From positions 5,580,071-5,644,070 of the forward strand of contig NC_037650.1 of the NCBI RefSeq assembly GCF_003254395.2: a DNA stretch of 64,000 nt. The letters run 5' to 3'. This document shows, in pieces, positions 25,459-38,366 of the stretch (its first letter is position 1; the number at the start of each line of letters is the position of its first letter). The stretch comes from Apis mellifera. Taxonomy: Eukaryota; Arthropoda; Insecta; Hymenoptera; Apidae. The notes beneath the pieces are model-generated. The model was given only the letters and a program-made list of their open reading frames with translations, was not told the origin of the DNA and searched no databases. Made by a program: the position numbers and the translations under genes.

Positions 25459-26700
25459 TCGCCCGTTCCCGCTCTCGATATTTTTTTTTCAAATTTCAAG
25501 CGCTCGTGTCACTCAACCGCAGTTTTCCGCACTCTTTAACACCGAACAATCGTCCTGTCACGGCAATACCACCGCGGCGGAATTAATCGAGATTGAAAAA
25601 GTTTGATCTCGCTTTGACGTATAGCGGATCGTTCTTGGAACGACGTAATATTGATTTTTAATAGCGAAGAAGTGGGTCATCCTCCTCCTTCGCCGAAATT
25701 GTCCGTCTCTGAATTGAGAAACTAATAGTAGTAGCGAGGGGGTAATCAAATTTTATTTTATTTTATTTTATCTTATTCCTCTCCTTCCTTTTTCGAATAT
25801 CTTCGATTTTTAATATCGAAACGATTATATAGCGGATGGATGGAGAATGGACAAGAAAGAGACGAGAGATGACTGGAAAACGATCTTACGAATCGTTACG
25901 TACAAAAAGATCGAGGGTCTTTTCATGCTTCCCATTAGATTGCCCATTTGAACCGTGGCGATAATATAGATAGAAAATCTTGGGTACAGGCTCAAGAGGC
26001 CGTGCACTTGCGCATCTCCGGACCATCATAATGCGTGCATTGTGTGTTATTTTTATAGGCTAGATACATATGGACGGATACATACGAAGGAACATACTTT
26101 AAACGGGCGTCCCATCGAAGGGTGAGGTTGGCCTGGGACAACATTTGCTACACACAGGAGCACTTTTTTGTGCGGACAGCTTGCCACTTTGCTTCTAAAT
26201 CGGGGCTAACTCATTGTCCATCCGGTTTGCAGATCGTTCAATAGCCGTTCTACGCTCGAACCTCCACCCTCTCGTCGTTATTTTCGTCGTCGTTATTTGG
26301 TAAAAAAAATTTAAATTGTACATTTATTCCTTCGAGATAAAACATATAAGGATTCTTCTTCCTTTTTACGCGAGCAATTTAATCCGCAAGATTGCCAAGA
26401 TTCTAAAATTTGCGTGGAAAGATTTTAGGCGAGGGACTCCGCGTGGCTGAGATCGGTAAGTGGTGGAAAGGAAGAGAGAAAAGAGGGTGAAAGTCGCGGG
26501 ATACAGACAAGTTTGGGATTGAGAAAACGGCGGGCCCCCTCCTTCACGCATTGCCACGCACAGCGGACGCGTACACGCGCAGGCACGGAGACGGGGCAGG
26601 GGTGTGGCGAAGCATCCCTCTAGAATTGGCGAGATTTCAGTGTCTGCTCGAAATCCACCCCTTCTGTTCTCTCGCGTTCCTCCTGCTGGTTTCTGCCCTT

Positions 26701-26727
26701 CCTCCTCCTCCTCCTCCTCCTCCTCCT
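26701..26727. repeat. (CCT)n trinucleotide repeat
   Basis: Nine perfect CCT units. It yields a spurious poly-Pro or poly-Ser frame. Confidence 0.94.
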
Positions 26728-27740
26728 GCTGGCGCTGCTCTGCCTCCTCTCTTCACCCAACGAAATCCCCGTCGGGCGTGTCATGCACGTTGTATTGTTG
26801 TATTGTCGGGTGCAATCTCGCTAAGCGTTTCACAGGGACACAGAAATCCCTGGTGCGCGTTAACCTGTCCACCCACGTCACGCACATCCCGCACAACAGC
26901 GCGGAGGCGTGCACACATATCGCGACACGCGCTTCGACTGCTTGATTTCAAGAATCTGGTCCACCCTCCACCCAGAAAGACCTTTTTGTTCTTTTGCGTG
27001 CACCCGCAATCGGCACGAACCGCGACGTCGCTTACATTTCCTTTTTTTTAACTCCCCCTTTCTTTTATCCTCTTTTTCTCTTTTCTTTCCCTTCTTTTTT
27101 TTTTTCTTTTTTTTTACGGTCGATTGTTTGTCTCTGGTCCATCGACGCTGATCGACGCTGGCTTCTCTGATGCTCCTCCGTCCTAACCCCGTCCTTCCTT
27201 TCCCTTCATTCTCGGTTCTTTTCTTTTTTTTTCAATTCCTCATTTCTATTTCATTCTTTCAAACGCTAATCTCTCTACGAATCCTCTCTGAAAGAAAAGA
27301 AATTATTTTTTCTCTCTTACAGAACAGACGTTGTGCAGAAAATTGCGTGGAAAGTGTTTTCTTCCTAGCAGGAAGGGAGGAAGGTAACAAACAGAGGGTT
27401 AAAATACGAACGAGACGGGCCATTGGATTATACAAAACGGGGGAGGGGACGGGGAAGCCACGGGGTTTAACTCTTAACGTGTCAATCGCAGGAGGCATTA
27501 AATACCGATCGACGATCTTTGCTCGTTTCAGCTCCCCCCTTCCCCGGTTAATCCCACGCCGGCTCCCCTGAATTCATCCCCGCTCGCTTGTTATTAAATT
27601 AAATTGGACCCTAAAATTGCCGCGCTCTTCCGCGTGACAAAGAGATCGTGGCCGCTCTCCACTCATTTTTCGTATCATTGATTTATCCCGGCAAATAAGC
27701 ACCTGTTATTTCGATTGGACAACAGCCATCGATAAACCTG

Positions 27741-27764
27741 TATATATATATATATATATATATA
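27741..27764. repeat. (TA)n microsatellite
   Basis: Perfect 24-bp TA run followed by a short CA run. Confidence 0.94.
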
Positions 27765-27940
27765 CACACCCTCTATTCCTCCACCATCGGATCTCTATTC
27801 CGTGCACGATTCGTTCGATTAATTGAAATAGTACCGTCGCTCGCTACGAGTCGTCAGTTTTTTTCCCCCGCTTTTTACACCGTTTCCGTCCATCAAATTC
27901 GCGGACGCAGAGAATTTCACCGATTCCCGGGTTATGACAA

Positions 27941-27967
27941 ATAACGATAATAACGATAATAACGATA
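27941..27967. repeat. 9-bp tandem repeat, three copies
   Basis: Three perfect back-to-back copies of ATAACGATA. Confidence 0.9.
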
Positions 27968-30900
27968 TATCTAACCGTGTCCGCGAAAGAGAAAGAAGGG
28001 AAACGTGCAAAGAACTGTTTCTTTCTTTCTTTTTTTTTCTTCTTTTCACGCGAAACATTTTCACGGCTTTTTTCACCGGTAATCCACGGTACCGCACGGA
28101 CTGGAGGAGGCGAAAAAAAAAGAAGAGGGAGGGGGTTCATTGAAAATGTTGAATGAACTCACCTTCGAGGGAGGATAGAAGACCGTAGAAACGTAAACGA
28201 GCCGCACTAAACAGATAATCGTTAATCTATTAGATTATTATGGGAATTAGTGAAATGAACCGTGGCCCAATTTATTGGTCATAATCTCGGCTACGCCTCC
28301 CATTGTCGTTGGTGCGCGTTGTTGTTGCGATTGCCGTCGACGGTCGGGGGCCTTTAATCTGCCTCTGCCTGGACTTGGCGAAGTCTATCTTGCCGATGGA
28401 TGTCGGTTCTCTTTACCGTCAAACCGGCCTGGAACTGGAAGAAGAAGCTGGTGGCGATCGTTTTCCCAGCTTTGCCGCTTTTCAACGGTGTACACGTCAG
28501 ATCTCGCCATTGATACACCCACCACGACGCCGAGAATGCCTGGTTGCTTTAATTGACGTTGAAACCTTCGGGGGGGATTTTTAACCGACAATGCCAGGCT
28601 TTACTCCTTTCCCTCCCTTCTCTCTAAATCTCTTTCGATTTTTAAAAGAAATTCGTCCTCCTCCGTACTCCCGCAACTCGTCGACCAAACTTAACTCCAA
28701 AAACTTTGCACGATCCGATTCGATTTCTCGTTGCGTTTCGAAGAATCGTGGGGAAGGAAATCATCTCATTGAGACGATATCGCCAAAGATTTTTCGATGA
28801 ACTTTAAACTCGATTAAAATTTTCGATTAAAATTTATTCCTCCTCGCGCGAGTACGAGGGAAAATATAGATAAAAGTTGAAGTCAGAAAGAAGAAGTTTT
28901 TCGAAAGTTTGGTGAGATAAAAAAGAAGATTTTAGAAAATCGTGGAGACGGTCGGAAAGACTGTCGGTTGTGCTCGAATTTTGAGGGGGGAAGAAGGGAG
29001 GGAGAAGAGAGGGGAGAAGAAAGAGAGAAACGAGAGAGTCAAACAGAAGAGATTGGTTCGGTTGGAGCTTCGTACGAGCTTCCGTTTCCTGAATCGGTGT
29101 GTCCGGTCCATTGAAGATTTTCAGGATGTTCGCTCGAGCTGGAGGCAGGTATGAAGCCGGCGCAGACACAATGGTGGCTGTTACCGCGCTCCCGTCGCGT
29201 CTCAATGGGTCCTTATTATCGCCACTGTCGAAACAAGTTTCAGAAACACATTCGTTCGTCATTCATTCGTGTGTCGGTCTGGAACGCGCCGCCTCCGCCT
29301 CCTGTTGAAAGCGGAAAGAACGAAAAGGATGAAACGAGCGTAACCTCGTAAATACGTAATCTCCGTATGCCGGCGCAATAATTGAATCGTGCACCGGCCA
29401 ATTCCGGCTTGGACTCGAGGATAATAATAGAGGATAACAGTCTGCCCTGCCAATTTTTCTTTTTTCTTCTTTCTTTCTTTCTTTTTTCCTTTTTTTTAAA
29501 TTTATCCCGAGACACCTTTGCGAAGCTTCGTGTGAATTTAAAAAAAAGAAAACAAACACGTTAAACCATTGAAATTAATATTTTCCGTAAACCCGATTAA
29601 AAATCGAACTATCTCTTATATCGACCACCATTATATGATGTATAATTTCCATTAAACAGAGAAAAAGTGGCAAAGAATAATAACGTAACGATCGACGTAA
29701 AGCAAGAAGAAGAGAATCCTCGTCGAATCAACGTCATCGAAACATTTTACCACGTTATCCTCGCTTCATCCTCGACGGCTCGTCTCTCTCTCTCCTCCAA
29801 CCGATGTCGTCGGTTGGTTCACCCGGCTATTTCCGGTTCGATGACCTTACCGCGTCGGCGGTTGGTCCGCGGCTCGCCTCGCAAAGGGGTAGCTGGTTAA
29901 TTATCCAACGAAAGTGGACTAAAGAGAGAGGGATGGCGGGGTCGTATTCAGTAGCGATCAGAAGAGAAGCGTAGCGAAAGCGAGAGCGAGGGAAAAAATG
30001 GAGAGGAAGAAAGGAAGAGGAAGAAAAGGGTGACAGAGAGAAAGAGAGAGAGAGAAGGAGACAAAGGGGAGAGGAGAGAAAAAGATTCGCCTCATAAACA
30101 CTTGAAGTGTGACACGGTGGTGTTGAGTGCACACATCAAAGCGCCGGTGCAAGGGGCGTAATCTCGCGCCAACTCGTAGGCAACTTTGGCTGCTCTCGAA
30201 GGCTGCTAGGCCGAACGAGAAAGGAGGATGGAGAAGAGAACCGGTTACGGAGGTGGGACGGAGATGGAACGATTGTTTGTCGCTTTGTTTGATTTTGCAT
30301 TCACGGAGATAGCTTTCACTTACGCACCACGGGCCAAGATTAAACAGATTCGAAAATGTCTCCGGCACCCTCGGCGGCGACCTCGCCGGTCCAACCCTTT
30401 TCTCTCGTCGACGACCGTCTTTCCAACCCTCCTTGCTGCGATATGCGTGACTCGTTGCGTGGATCCTACACTCTGATTATACCTTTTTCCACCCCTCCCC
30501 TCTCCCCCCCCGCCCGCTCTAATTTGACCCACATTCGTTTAATTAAACCTGTGCTAACCTAAGTCGCATGACACGCGACGATTAACCCTCGCCTCGAGGT
30601 GTGAAACAGTTTTCCCAAGGAAAATTGTACGGTTTATTTCCATTTTTCACGACATCTCGCTCGTTCGATTTTTACCGCTTTGTTTTATAGGGGTTAATTT
30701 ATAGACAAGTTCGATAGTTTACATTACTCTTGTCTCTCGTCGTTGACTTGGTGGTGGTTCAAACGAATACGAATAATTAACCTTAAAAGGAAAGGATAGC
30801 CGGAAACAGTAATCCATGACACGATATCGCGTTCTATCTATCGAGAATCAATTCGTTCTCTTGGATCTCTCGTTCGATCGAAGAATCAATTATGAATCGT

Positions 30901-33900
30901 TTCTTTTTTTTTTTTTGGAGGGGTGGTCTGCATCCCATTTCTTTCTCATTTCGAGAGAAGATAGAGATAACGAGAAAGATAGGAAGGAACGAAGAGAAAT
31001 GACAGAGAGCGATGGAGTAGGAAGTAGCAGGGCGGGGGAGAGGGTTGGGGCGAATCGATGGCACTCCGCTCGAGCAAGAATCGAGAACGAAGGTGTCGAG
31101 AAATGGAACTCTTCACATTTGCTGCCGTGAGGCTCGAAGAGGGCCGTCATTATAATACCAAACGTCGCGGCGTTCCCTCTCGCCTCTCTTTCCTTCTCTT
31201 TGACTTGCTCGTTAGATCGCACGCAAGAATTTGCACTCGACCACTTTCTTCCAACCGTTTCAACCAATCTATATATAAAAACCTATATATACAGGTACAA
31301 TGTTTGAACTTTCCTCGTGTCGCGACACTTATCCCTATCCAACCTGTGTGCAACCTGCAATCCAATTTATTTCCCTCGTCCGTGTTATGACACAATAAAC
31401 TTTGATTATCGTGATATCCGGCTCGTTTCTGGAAACTCGAGCCAACAGGCCAGGAGCACGTCATTATAACGCGCTCGGTTCCTCGTTAGCTCGCCAGACG
31501 AACCTTTTGCGCGACGATCATCTGCCGCGATTACTCTGCGTGGAATTTTTCCATTAGCCGCGCGCGGGGAGCGTAACCCACGTGGAGAAGAAACGAGAGG
31601 CAGAACGAGAGATTGAAACGAATTTCGCGTTCGCGAGTGTGGCGAATGTGTTTTTTCCCTCCCTCCGCCCCTAAACCCACCCTCTTCAATCGAAATCATG
31701 AAGAGGATAGATTAATTAAAATAACCGAGAAGCTTGTTCGCTGCGAGTTTCGCGTCTATTCTTTATTTTCTTTCCTCTCTCTTTTTCTCTCTCTTCCTTT
31801 TTTCCTTTTTTTTTCGAATTTCATTCGAACGCGTCGATGAAATGGACACGCAACTACGAATGAGATGGTCCTTTGTTATCGCGTGAAAGGATCACTGGAA
31901 ACTGCGTGTCACGTGATAACAAAAGGAAACGGTGGCTAAAATAGATATATATACGCGGGGGGGAGAGGACGGTTCGTCGATCTCATTCACCACCTCTTTC
32001 TTTCCAATCCACCCTCGACCATTCGAAGATCGCTAAGTATTCCGTTTAGTCGACCGACTCGAGTCGAGCGATTCGGGATGAATCGAGCGACTAGCGCGCG
32101 TCCCCCTACGGCGTTTTACGTACGCGTCGAACCGTGTATAACGATCGACCGGAACACAATGATCGGAGGAAAGGGAGAGAGGGAGAGTGAGAGAGAGAGA
32201 GCTTCGATTCCCCGTCGGTGACACCTGATACCGCGTAATTAGATGGGGCACCCATAACTTTTTAGGGGTTGGAAAGTTGAACGATCGATCTCACGGTGTA
32301 ACTGGGGAATCGAGAGAAAAAAAAAGAGAAAAGGAAAAGGAATACCGTTCCATTCGTTATTTTTTCCATCTCTCCTCTCCCTGCTCTGAGCAAATCTCTT
32401 TAAATTATCTCGCGTATCCCCCGGCGAGAGTTTCTGAGCGTGAATTTTTGCCGAAACGTTGTTTAAATTCGTTCGATATTTCGCGACGATCTGCGAAACG
32501 TTTCCACGGAGATGATCCATATTTCCTTCCCCCATCCCTCTTTCCTCCTCTTCTCAAACACGGATGTAGTTTCGGACGAACGAAAATTCTGCCGCTCTCG
32601 ACGCGGTATTTCGAAGCGTGTAAATCCAGTCGACTGGATTCTTTCATGAACCCCGTAACGAGCCAGGCGTGCATCGGCGATCCGTGGCACAATGACACAA
32701 CCGGGCCGGGCATCGCGTAATGCCGCTGTACAACACCGATACAACACCGACCATCTATCGAGGGATGAAGAGGGTAATGAAGAGGTGTTGAACCGTATCC
32801 CATAAACCCCCATCGTCGCGAGAACCGGAGGGTCTCTTTGCATAATAACTTACAGTTCGCTCATCAGTTACGGGTTTTAACCAATTACGGGGATATTAAT
32901 AGGGAGGGAGGGGGAGAGTAATGGCGGAGGGCGTGTGTCCCAAAACACAGGACACACGGGGGATGAGTACACTCGTTTCGTCGTGTGCAACTCGTCACGT
33001 TCCGTATCGTTCGCGCCAAGGGATTTTCCCGCGCTACGTCGCGTTTTCCCTCGCTCGGAAATATTTGTTTGCCTTCGTTTCATATCCCATATTGTTGATG
33101 TTGAATCATTCCTACGATTCAACAATTTCGAACAACGAATTTTTCCACGTATTTTTAACGTATTCTCGATTATTTCGATTTTATCCCCTGTTTACGAATC
33201 ATGATCGAATCAATTTCTTCTCGGATGAAACCGAGAAATGAAAAAGAAAAAAAAAAGTGAGGAAGATGCAAGATCGCGACGGAAGCAGGAAAAATTAATC
33301 TGGTCGATTAATCTGGCGCGAGGTTCGGTTTCGGATTTTCAAACAATTTCACGGTCCCGTGGATTTAACGCGGTGTTTTCCCTCTTTCTTTTTTTTTGGA
33401 GATCAGGTCGAAAAATACCGGAATCGCGGTGGAACGAGTCAGCCGTGGACAAGGGAAACGTTTGGAGGGTTAACGTTAACGTCCCCTATGACCGTCGACG
33501 GGAAAGTTTTCGTCTAACTCTCGTCTCAACGAGCGACTCGTGGAACAGCGTGATGCCGACTCCAGGTGTTAATAATCCTTCCCTAATTGTCACACCTCCG
33601 CCTCCGGATAATTCCCATTAAACGCTTCTAAATACTTGTTTGTATACAAGCCCCCGCTGGTCGACGAGATTCCTTTCGACGCCTTTCCTTGAAAGGTGTA
33701 ACGAAGGGCTTCCTGCTGATTTTTAAGAAACACGTTAGCACTCAGTTTCCTTAGTTGCCTTAGGGGTGTGAAAAGAAGATGTAGAAATACTTTTACCCTC
33801 TCTCTCCCTCGAAAAAAAATCTATCAGAATTATTATCTCTCGATCGTTCTATCCCTGTTCAACATCGATAAGTATTTCCGTTGCTGCGAATAGAAAAATC

Positions 33901-34418
33901 GACGACCAGACACCTCGTTCGTTTCGATCTTGGAACATCAACCACTCTCGAGTGATTTAATTTTATTTTAACGCGTCAACCCGGAAACACGAAATTCCTT
34001 GTTGACACGTATATACGTGTATATACGTGCTGCTGTAGGGGTGGCGTTCGTAACAGTGGCGTTTGATAAGGGAGCGGTGTTGGGATGGCGGTCTCGATTT
34101 AATGGATAGAGGACAGATTCTGCAGATACATCAGAAGGTCGGCGCGATATCTCGCGCGCAAATCAGAACAGAAGCACGTCGTCCTCTCTGTCTATCCTCT
34201 CTCCGATAGGAATATCCTATCCTCCAACCCCTCGATGTTTCGACCACCCTCTATGCATCGATCCGTCTCTTTTCTCACCTTTGACTAACTTTCGCCCCCT
34301 TTCTCTCGCCACCCGTGCATCCGATACACCGCTTCCTCTATACATACAAGGTCTCGCCTCTTTCTAAACTAAAACGCGACAGATTGCATCGCGTCTAATG
34401 GCAGATGATGCGCCCGAC

Positions 34419-34438
34419 CTCTCTCTCTCTCTCTCTCT
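34419..34438. repeat. (CT)n microsatellite
   Basis: Perfect 20-bp CT run. Confidence 0.9.
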
Positions 34439-36127
34439 TTCCCTCCCTCGAGAACGCTTTTCCTTTTTTTTTAACCGAAGTAACCGACGCCTCTCCTTCT
34501 CTTTCTTTCGAAGCAACGAGAGAGGAGAGACGAGATCGGATCGAGACGATGTGCTTAAGGGTCGGTTCTTTCTTGCACGCTGGCTAACAGATTAGGGATC
34601 GAATGGAGGATGATGCGGCCAAGAGATTAGAACTCTCCTACCCTCGTTACGTACATTATACCGAGGGGTTACGAGTATTCTCGTTCCTCTTCTCTAGGCC
34701 AATCGATGCTCTCCGGGTATTGAGTTGACGGAGAGTTGCAAATTTTGTCGCAACTTGCCGATGAAATTATAATACGTGATCATGTATAACGGGATCTTCG
34801 CTTCGATCGAAAGATACGTGTGAGATTAAGAGGATTTTCTTTCTTTTTTTTTTTTTTTTTTTAATACAAGTACAACGAGGATTGGCGTTTGTTGGCGAAG
34901 AGGGTGTAAAAACGAAACGAATAAATAATTCATTGGTATCGATGATTTTATTGCATTGGATCGACTCATATTTACAATAGGGGACACATACATATGCATT
35001 TTCATCTACTCTACCGATTATCTACATATATAGTTCGTTTCTTTATTTTCGCCGTTAATCATGCTTAATTCATTAATTTCGCCTCGTCGTCGATCTCGGC
35101 GCGGCTTACCTAGTTCCGTAGAAACGTGAAATATCGAATCGATTAAGGGGTTTCTCCCTCGAGGAATCTGAATTCGATTCTGTTGATTCGAGTTAACCAT
35201 CGTTTTTTTTTTTTTAAGGAGAAAAGAAACGGAGGAAGGGAGGGAAATTAAATTTCGAAATTTCGTTCGTTGCGAGTGAAAGTTAAAGAAATAGAAGAAG
35301 AGATAGAAAAAACCGCGGTGAATAAAAAAAAAGAAAAGAAAAGGTGAGACGTAAATAAAAATGCATAATGAAAATGAGATTGAACACGCGCGAAAACGGA
35401 GAACAACGAGCGACTTGTTCCCTACGTTCTCTCTATTGCAAATCTCTTTCGAAACGATCGCGTATAAATCTTCGAAATGCAGATCGATCACCTAGTAATT
35501 TTACAACGGATAGTAAATTAAATGGCCAACACTTTCTTCGCGTTCGCTACGCGCGTCACTTAAAAGCTACTATCACACCGATTTATACATTTCGTCTAAG
35601 GAATAGATAAGGATAATCGTGGCCAAACGTGTCTGTCACGCGTTCCTCTCTACGCTTTTCCCTTCATCTTGGAAGGAGGAAGCTTGCACGCGAGCCCCCT
35701 CGCGCGAGACGAGGAGGAGGAACTCGAAAGGACACTCGCTTCGATCCGATTCCTCTGGCAATAACTCTCGCGTCAAATCGTCGCGACGATCGACGCTGAA
35801 GAACCAACCACCATCTCGTTTTCTTCCTCTCTCTCTTTTTTTTTCTCTCTATTTTTTTCTTTTTTTTTTTTTTTTTTCGTCGATAATTTCCGGCCACCGT
35901 TAATGCGCCGCAATAACGAAATCACTCTCTCGTCGCAGGTACAAATATTTACAAGTATTTACATAAATAAGTAATCATCTCTCGCCAGGATACCATCGAT
36001 TGAGCTTTCATGCGATTAATCCGATGCCATGGGGGATCCGGTGTCCAGTTTATAACGATCCTGCCAATATGCACTTATGTATCTCTGGTTTCCTCTGTCT
36101 ATCTGTTGATTTACCTCCCCTGCATGG

Positions 36128-36133
36128 TTTATT
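36128..36133 (-). terminator. Nearest canonical polyadenylation hexamer downstream of erm
   Basis: AATAAA on the minus strand (TTTATT on plus), roughly 1 kb beyond the erm stop. I found no closer canonical AATAAA or ATTAAA, so the 3'UTR is either about 1 kb long or uses a variant signal. Confidence 0.25.
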
Positions 36134-37123
36134 TCGCCCGATACGACCGATTATTTGCTTTCTCCGATATATTCACGCTCGGTGTTTTGCAGCTGCCAAC
36201 TGCTCGTCCGGTTAAAATATCATTGTGCTGCCGAATAATTGTCCGCGGCGAATCGTCTAATTCGATTACTCGTCCTATTTGCCCGCCGTTTTTGCCCTCG
36301 CCGTCGCGTTGCTTCATCCTCGAAATTAAGGATATTCGCATTATTCACGTCCCGTCGAAAATTCGTGCCTCCAACGTGAATTAATCCACCCGTCCGTTGT
36401 TTTTGGATTTTTATCGACCCTTGTTTTCCACCAATGTTTGTTGACGATCGTTTCTATCCACGATGATATTGCGAATCGCTTTCAATTTTTAGCTCGCTTT
36501 TAAATCGCGATCGCGTAAACAGGTAGTACTTTGAATAGAACAGAATATGCGTATATAAATATACTATATGATTGCAAGATATTGCGCGATGAAAGAAAAG
36601 AAATTTCGAAACGAAGGTATTCCGAAGAAAGTACTCGTGCAGTGTTTTGGTAAAAATGATAGTACATATGATCGTTACATCGTGACGGAAAAGGCGTCTG
36701 AGACTAGTCTTAAAGGTAAAACAGGAATAATCTCCTACAATTTAGTTGCTGCGGTAGATGAGGTAGTTGGTTGTCTCGAAACAATACGGTGACACGTACA
36801 CGTTTCCCCACGTTGTCCAAGTGTCTCTTGCCCGCGTCTTTGGTATCTCTTGGGTTATATCTCTCTTTCTTTATCGAAGAGATAAATTACTCTCGCTGCG
36901 AAAACCGGACGATCCTCGAGATCTAATCCGATCGTCCAATTTCCAGCTTCACCCCTCCTCGATGTATTCCTCGTAATAATCTAACGATCACCGATATTTC
37001 TTTGCTCGCCTCCCTTCATTTCGAGGGTTGCGTCAACTGGCCGATGTCCCCCGATGTGTAACAAGGCGGGCCAAGGATCAAAGGGCACTGCGTCTTCCTC
37101 GGGTAATGAATAGCGTCGCCTTG

Positions 37124-38323
37124 TCACAACATTTTGCTCAAGTAAGTGGTGGTACCTGGCGGCGGGAGCAGGAAAGGACTGACGAACGAGTGGGCGCCGG
37201 GTCCGTGGTGGACGGACGCGTAACCGGACTGTTGATTGTGACTCTGAGCCGAAGTACCTAGGCCGTTCAACACTGGTGAACCGCTGTCGTGCAATTTTCT
37301 CATGTGCTTCTTGAGGTCGAAGTTCCTGCAGAATCCCTTGCCGCAGATCTTGCACGAGAACGGTTTCTTGTCGTTGTGGGTGTGCATGTGGAAGGTGAGG
37401 TTGTAAATCTGGTGGAACGCCTTGTTGCAAATGTTGCACTTGTACGCCTTTTCGCCACTGTGCGTCAACTTGTGATTCTTGTAGTTTCCCTTCTGATGGA
37501 ACCCCTTCCCGCAATACTCGCACACGAACGGTTTGTAGTTTGCGTGGATGCGCCTGTGCGTGTTCAAGGTCGAGCTTCGGTTGAAAGCTTTGCCGCAGGT
37601 AGGACACTTGTGCGGCTTCTCCGCCGTGTGGATGATCTTGTGCCTGCACAGAGTGCTCGCCTGGCGAAACCCTTTGCCGCATATCTTGCAGACGAACGGC
37701 CGCGCCCCCGTGTGGACGGGCATGTGTCTGGTCAGATTGTAGTGGGCGTTGAACACCTTGCCGCATTCAGGGCAGGTGAATGTCTTCTGTTTGTTCGCCG
37801 TGCTGAGTTCGTTACTCCGCGGTCCGGGGCTCTTCTTTTCACGCTGGCTCTCGGGCGAGATCGCGGCCAGGCTCATCTTCGAGAAAGCTTTTTGAATGGT
37901 GATGGGGGGCGGCGAATTCTGTGGGACGGCGGGGGTGGCGGGTGGCGGAGCTGGGAAGGCACTCAGCAGCGAGTTGGGATGATAATAGAGAAGGGAGTAC
38001 GGTTGCAAGAGATTCTGTTGCCTCAACGTTGGCACGTACTTCTTGAACGCTGATTCCAAGTGGGCCGAATAATTTAACGAGGGGATGCTGGGCGGCGGTG
38101 GTTGCGGCGGCGTCGTCGCCGTCGTCGTCGTCGCCGCTGCCGCCGCCGCCGTCGTCGTTTGCTGATTGTTGTTGCTCTGCTCGGTCAGACGTTTGTCCGG
38201 CTCCATGATTTTCGCGATGGAGAAGGTCAAGTTCTTGCACGGTGCCGGTGAGGTAACTCTCTCTGGTGGGAGGCTGGTCGGTGTTTCGGTCGCCATTGCG
38301 CTGCCGGTCGAGAACGGTTGCAT
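37124..38323 (-). CDS. erm: Fez-family zinc-finger transcription factor, earmuff (Fezf orthologue)
   Basis: The 399-aa protein starts at ATG 38323 (context ACCATGC) and ends at TGA 37126-37124. An Eh1 motif, FSIAKIM at residues 34-40, matches the Groucho-recruiting motif near the N-terminus of Fez proteins. Residues 48-79 are low-complexity Asn/Gln/Thr/Ala/Pro. A linker of about 100 residues is followed by six consecutive C2H2 fingers. Their Cys/Cys/His/His ligands are 184/187/200/204, 212/215/228/232, 240/243/256/260, 268/271/284/288, 296/299/312/316 and 324/327/340/345, the last with four residues between histidines. The finger array and Eh1 placement are diagnostic of Fezf1/2 and insect Erm. 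In flies Erm is a nuclear repressor that restricts intermediate neural progenitor potential and acts in optic-lobe and brain patterning. The same role here is inferred from the family. All coding sequence lies in one exon. A splice acceptor ends 13 nt upstream of the ATG, so a non-coding upstream exon is likely. An in-frame coding upstream exon is possible, but the good Kozak context argues for this start. Confidence 0.93.
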   Translation of the reverse strand: MQPFSTGSAMATETPTSLPPERVTSPAPCKNLTFSIAKIMEPDKRLTEQSNNNQQTTTAAAAAATTTTATTPPQPPPPSIPSLNYSAHLESAFKKYVPTLRQQNLLQPYSLLYYHPNSLLSAFPAPPPATPAVPQNSPPPITIQKAFSKMSLAAISPESQREKKSPGPRSNELSTANKQKTFTCPECGKVFNAHYNLTRHMPVHTGARPFVCKICGKGFRQASTLCRHKIIHTAEKPHKCPTCGKAFNRSSTLNTHRRIHANYKPFVCEYCGKGFHQKGNYKNHKLTHSGEKAYKCNICNKAFHQIYNLTFHMHTHNDKKPFSCKICGKGFCRNFDLKKHMRKLHDSGSPVLNGLGTSAQSHNQQSGYASVHHGPGAHSFVSPFLLPPPGTTTYLSKML

Positions 38324-38335
38324 GGTAGACAGATC

Positions 38336-38366
38336 CTGCAATCAGGGAACAGTTTTCAACATTAGT
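38336..38366 (-). other. Splice acceptor and branch point upstream of the erm coding exon
   Basis: Minus-strand sequence shows a branch-point-like ACTAATG at 38366-38360, then a pyrimidine-leaning stretch and TGATTGCAG, with the exon starting at GAT (38335). Only 12 nt of exon precede the ATG at 38323. This implies an intron within the 5'UTR; the upstream exon was not located. Confidence 0.65.

Larger units (their letters stand above)
22401..37000. other. Non-coding stretch between the b561 gene and erm, second part, including the erm 3' region
   Basis: No coding gene is supported. The region holds a TTG repeat at 23833, a (TC)n run at 25429, an (ATTTT)n run at 25751-25770, a CCT repeat at 26701, a (TA)n run at 27741-27764, a 9-bp tandem repeat at 27941-27967 and several pyrimidine blocks (27068-27115, 31766-31815, 35820-35878). 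The last kilobase probably includes the erm 3'UTR. Several isolated GTAAGT donor-like sites occur, but no coding exon could be attached to them. Confidence 0.55.

Noticed and set aside
37289..38053. 254-codon plus-strand frame and a 261-codon minus-strand frame (36981-37766)
   Set aside because: Both are shadows of the erm zinc-finger coding region in other frames.
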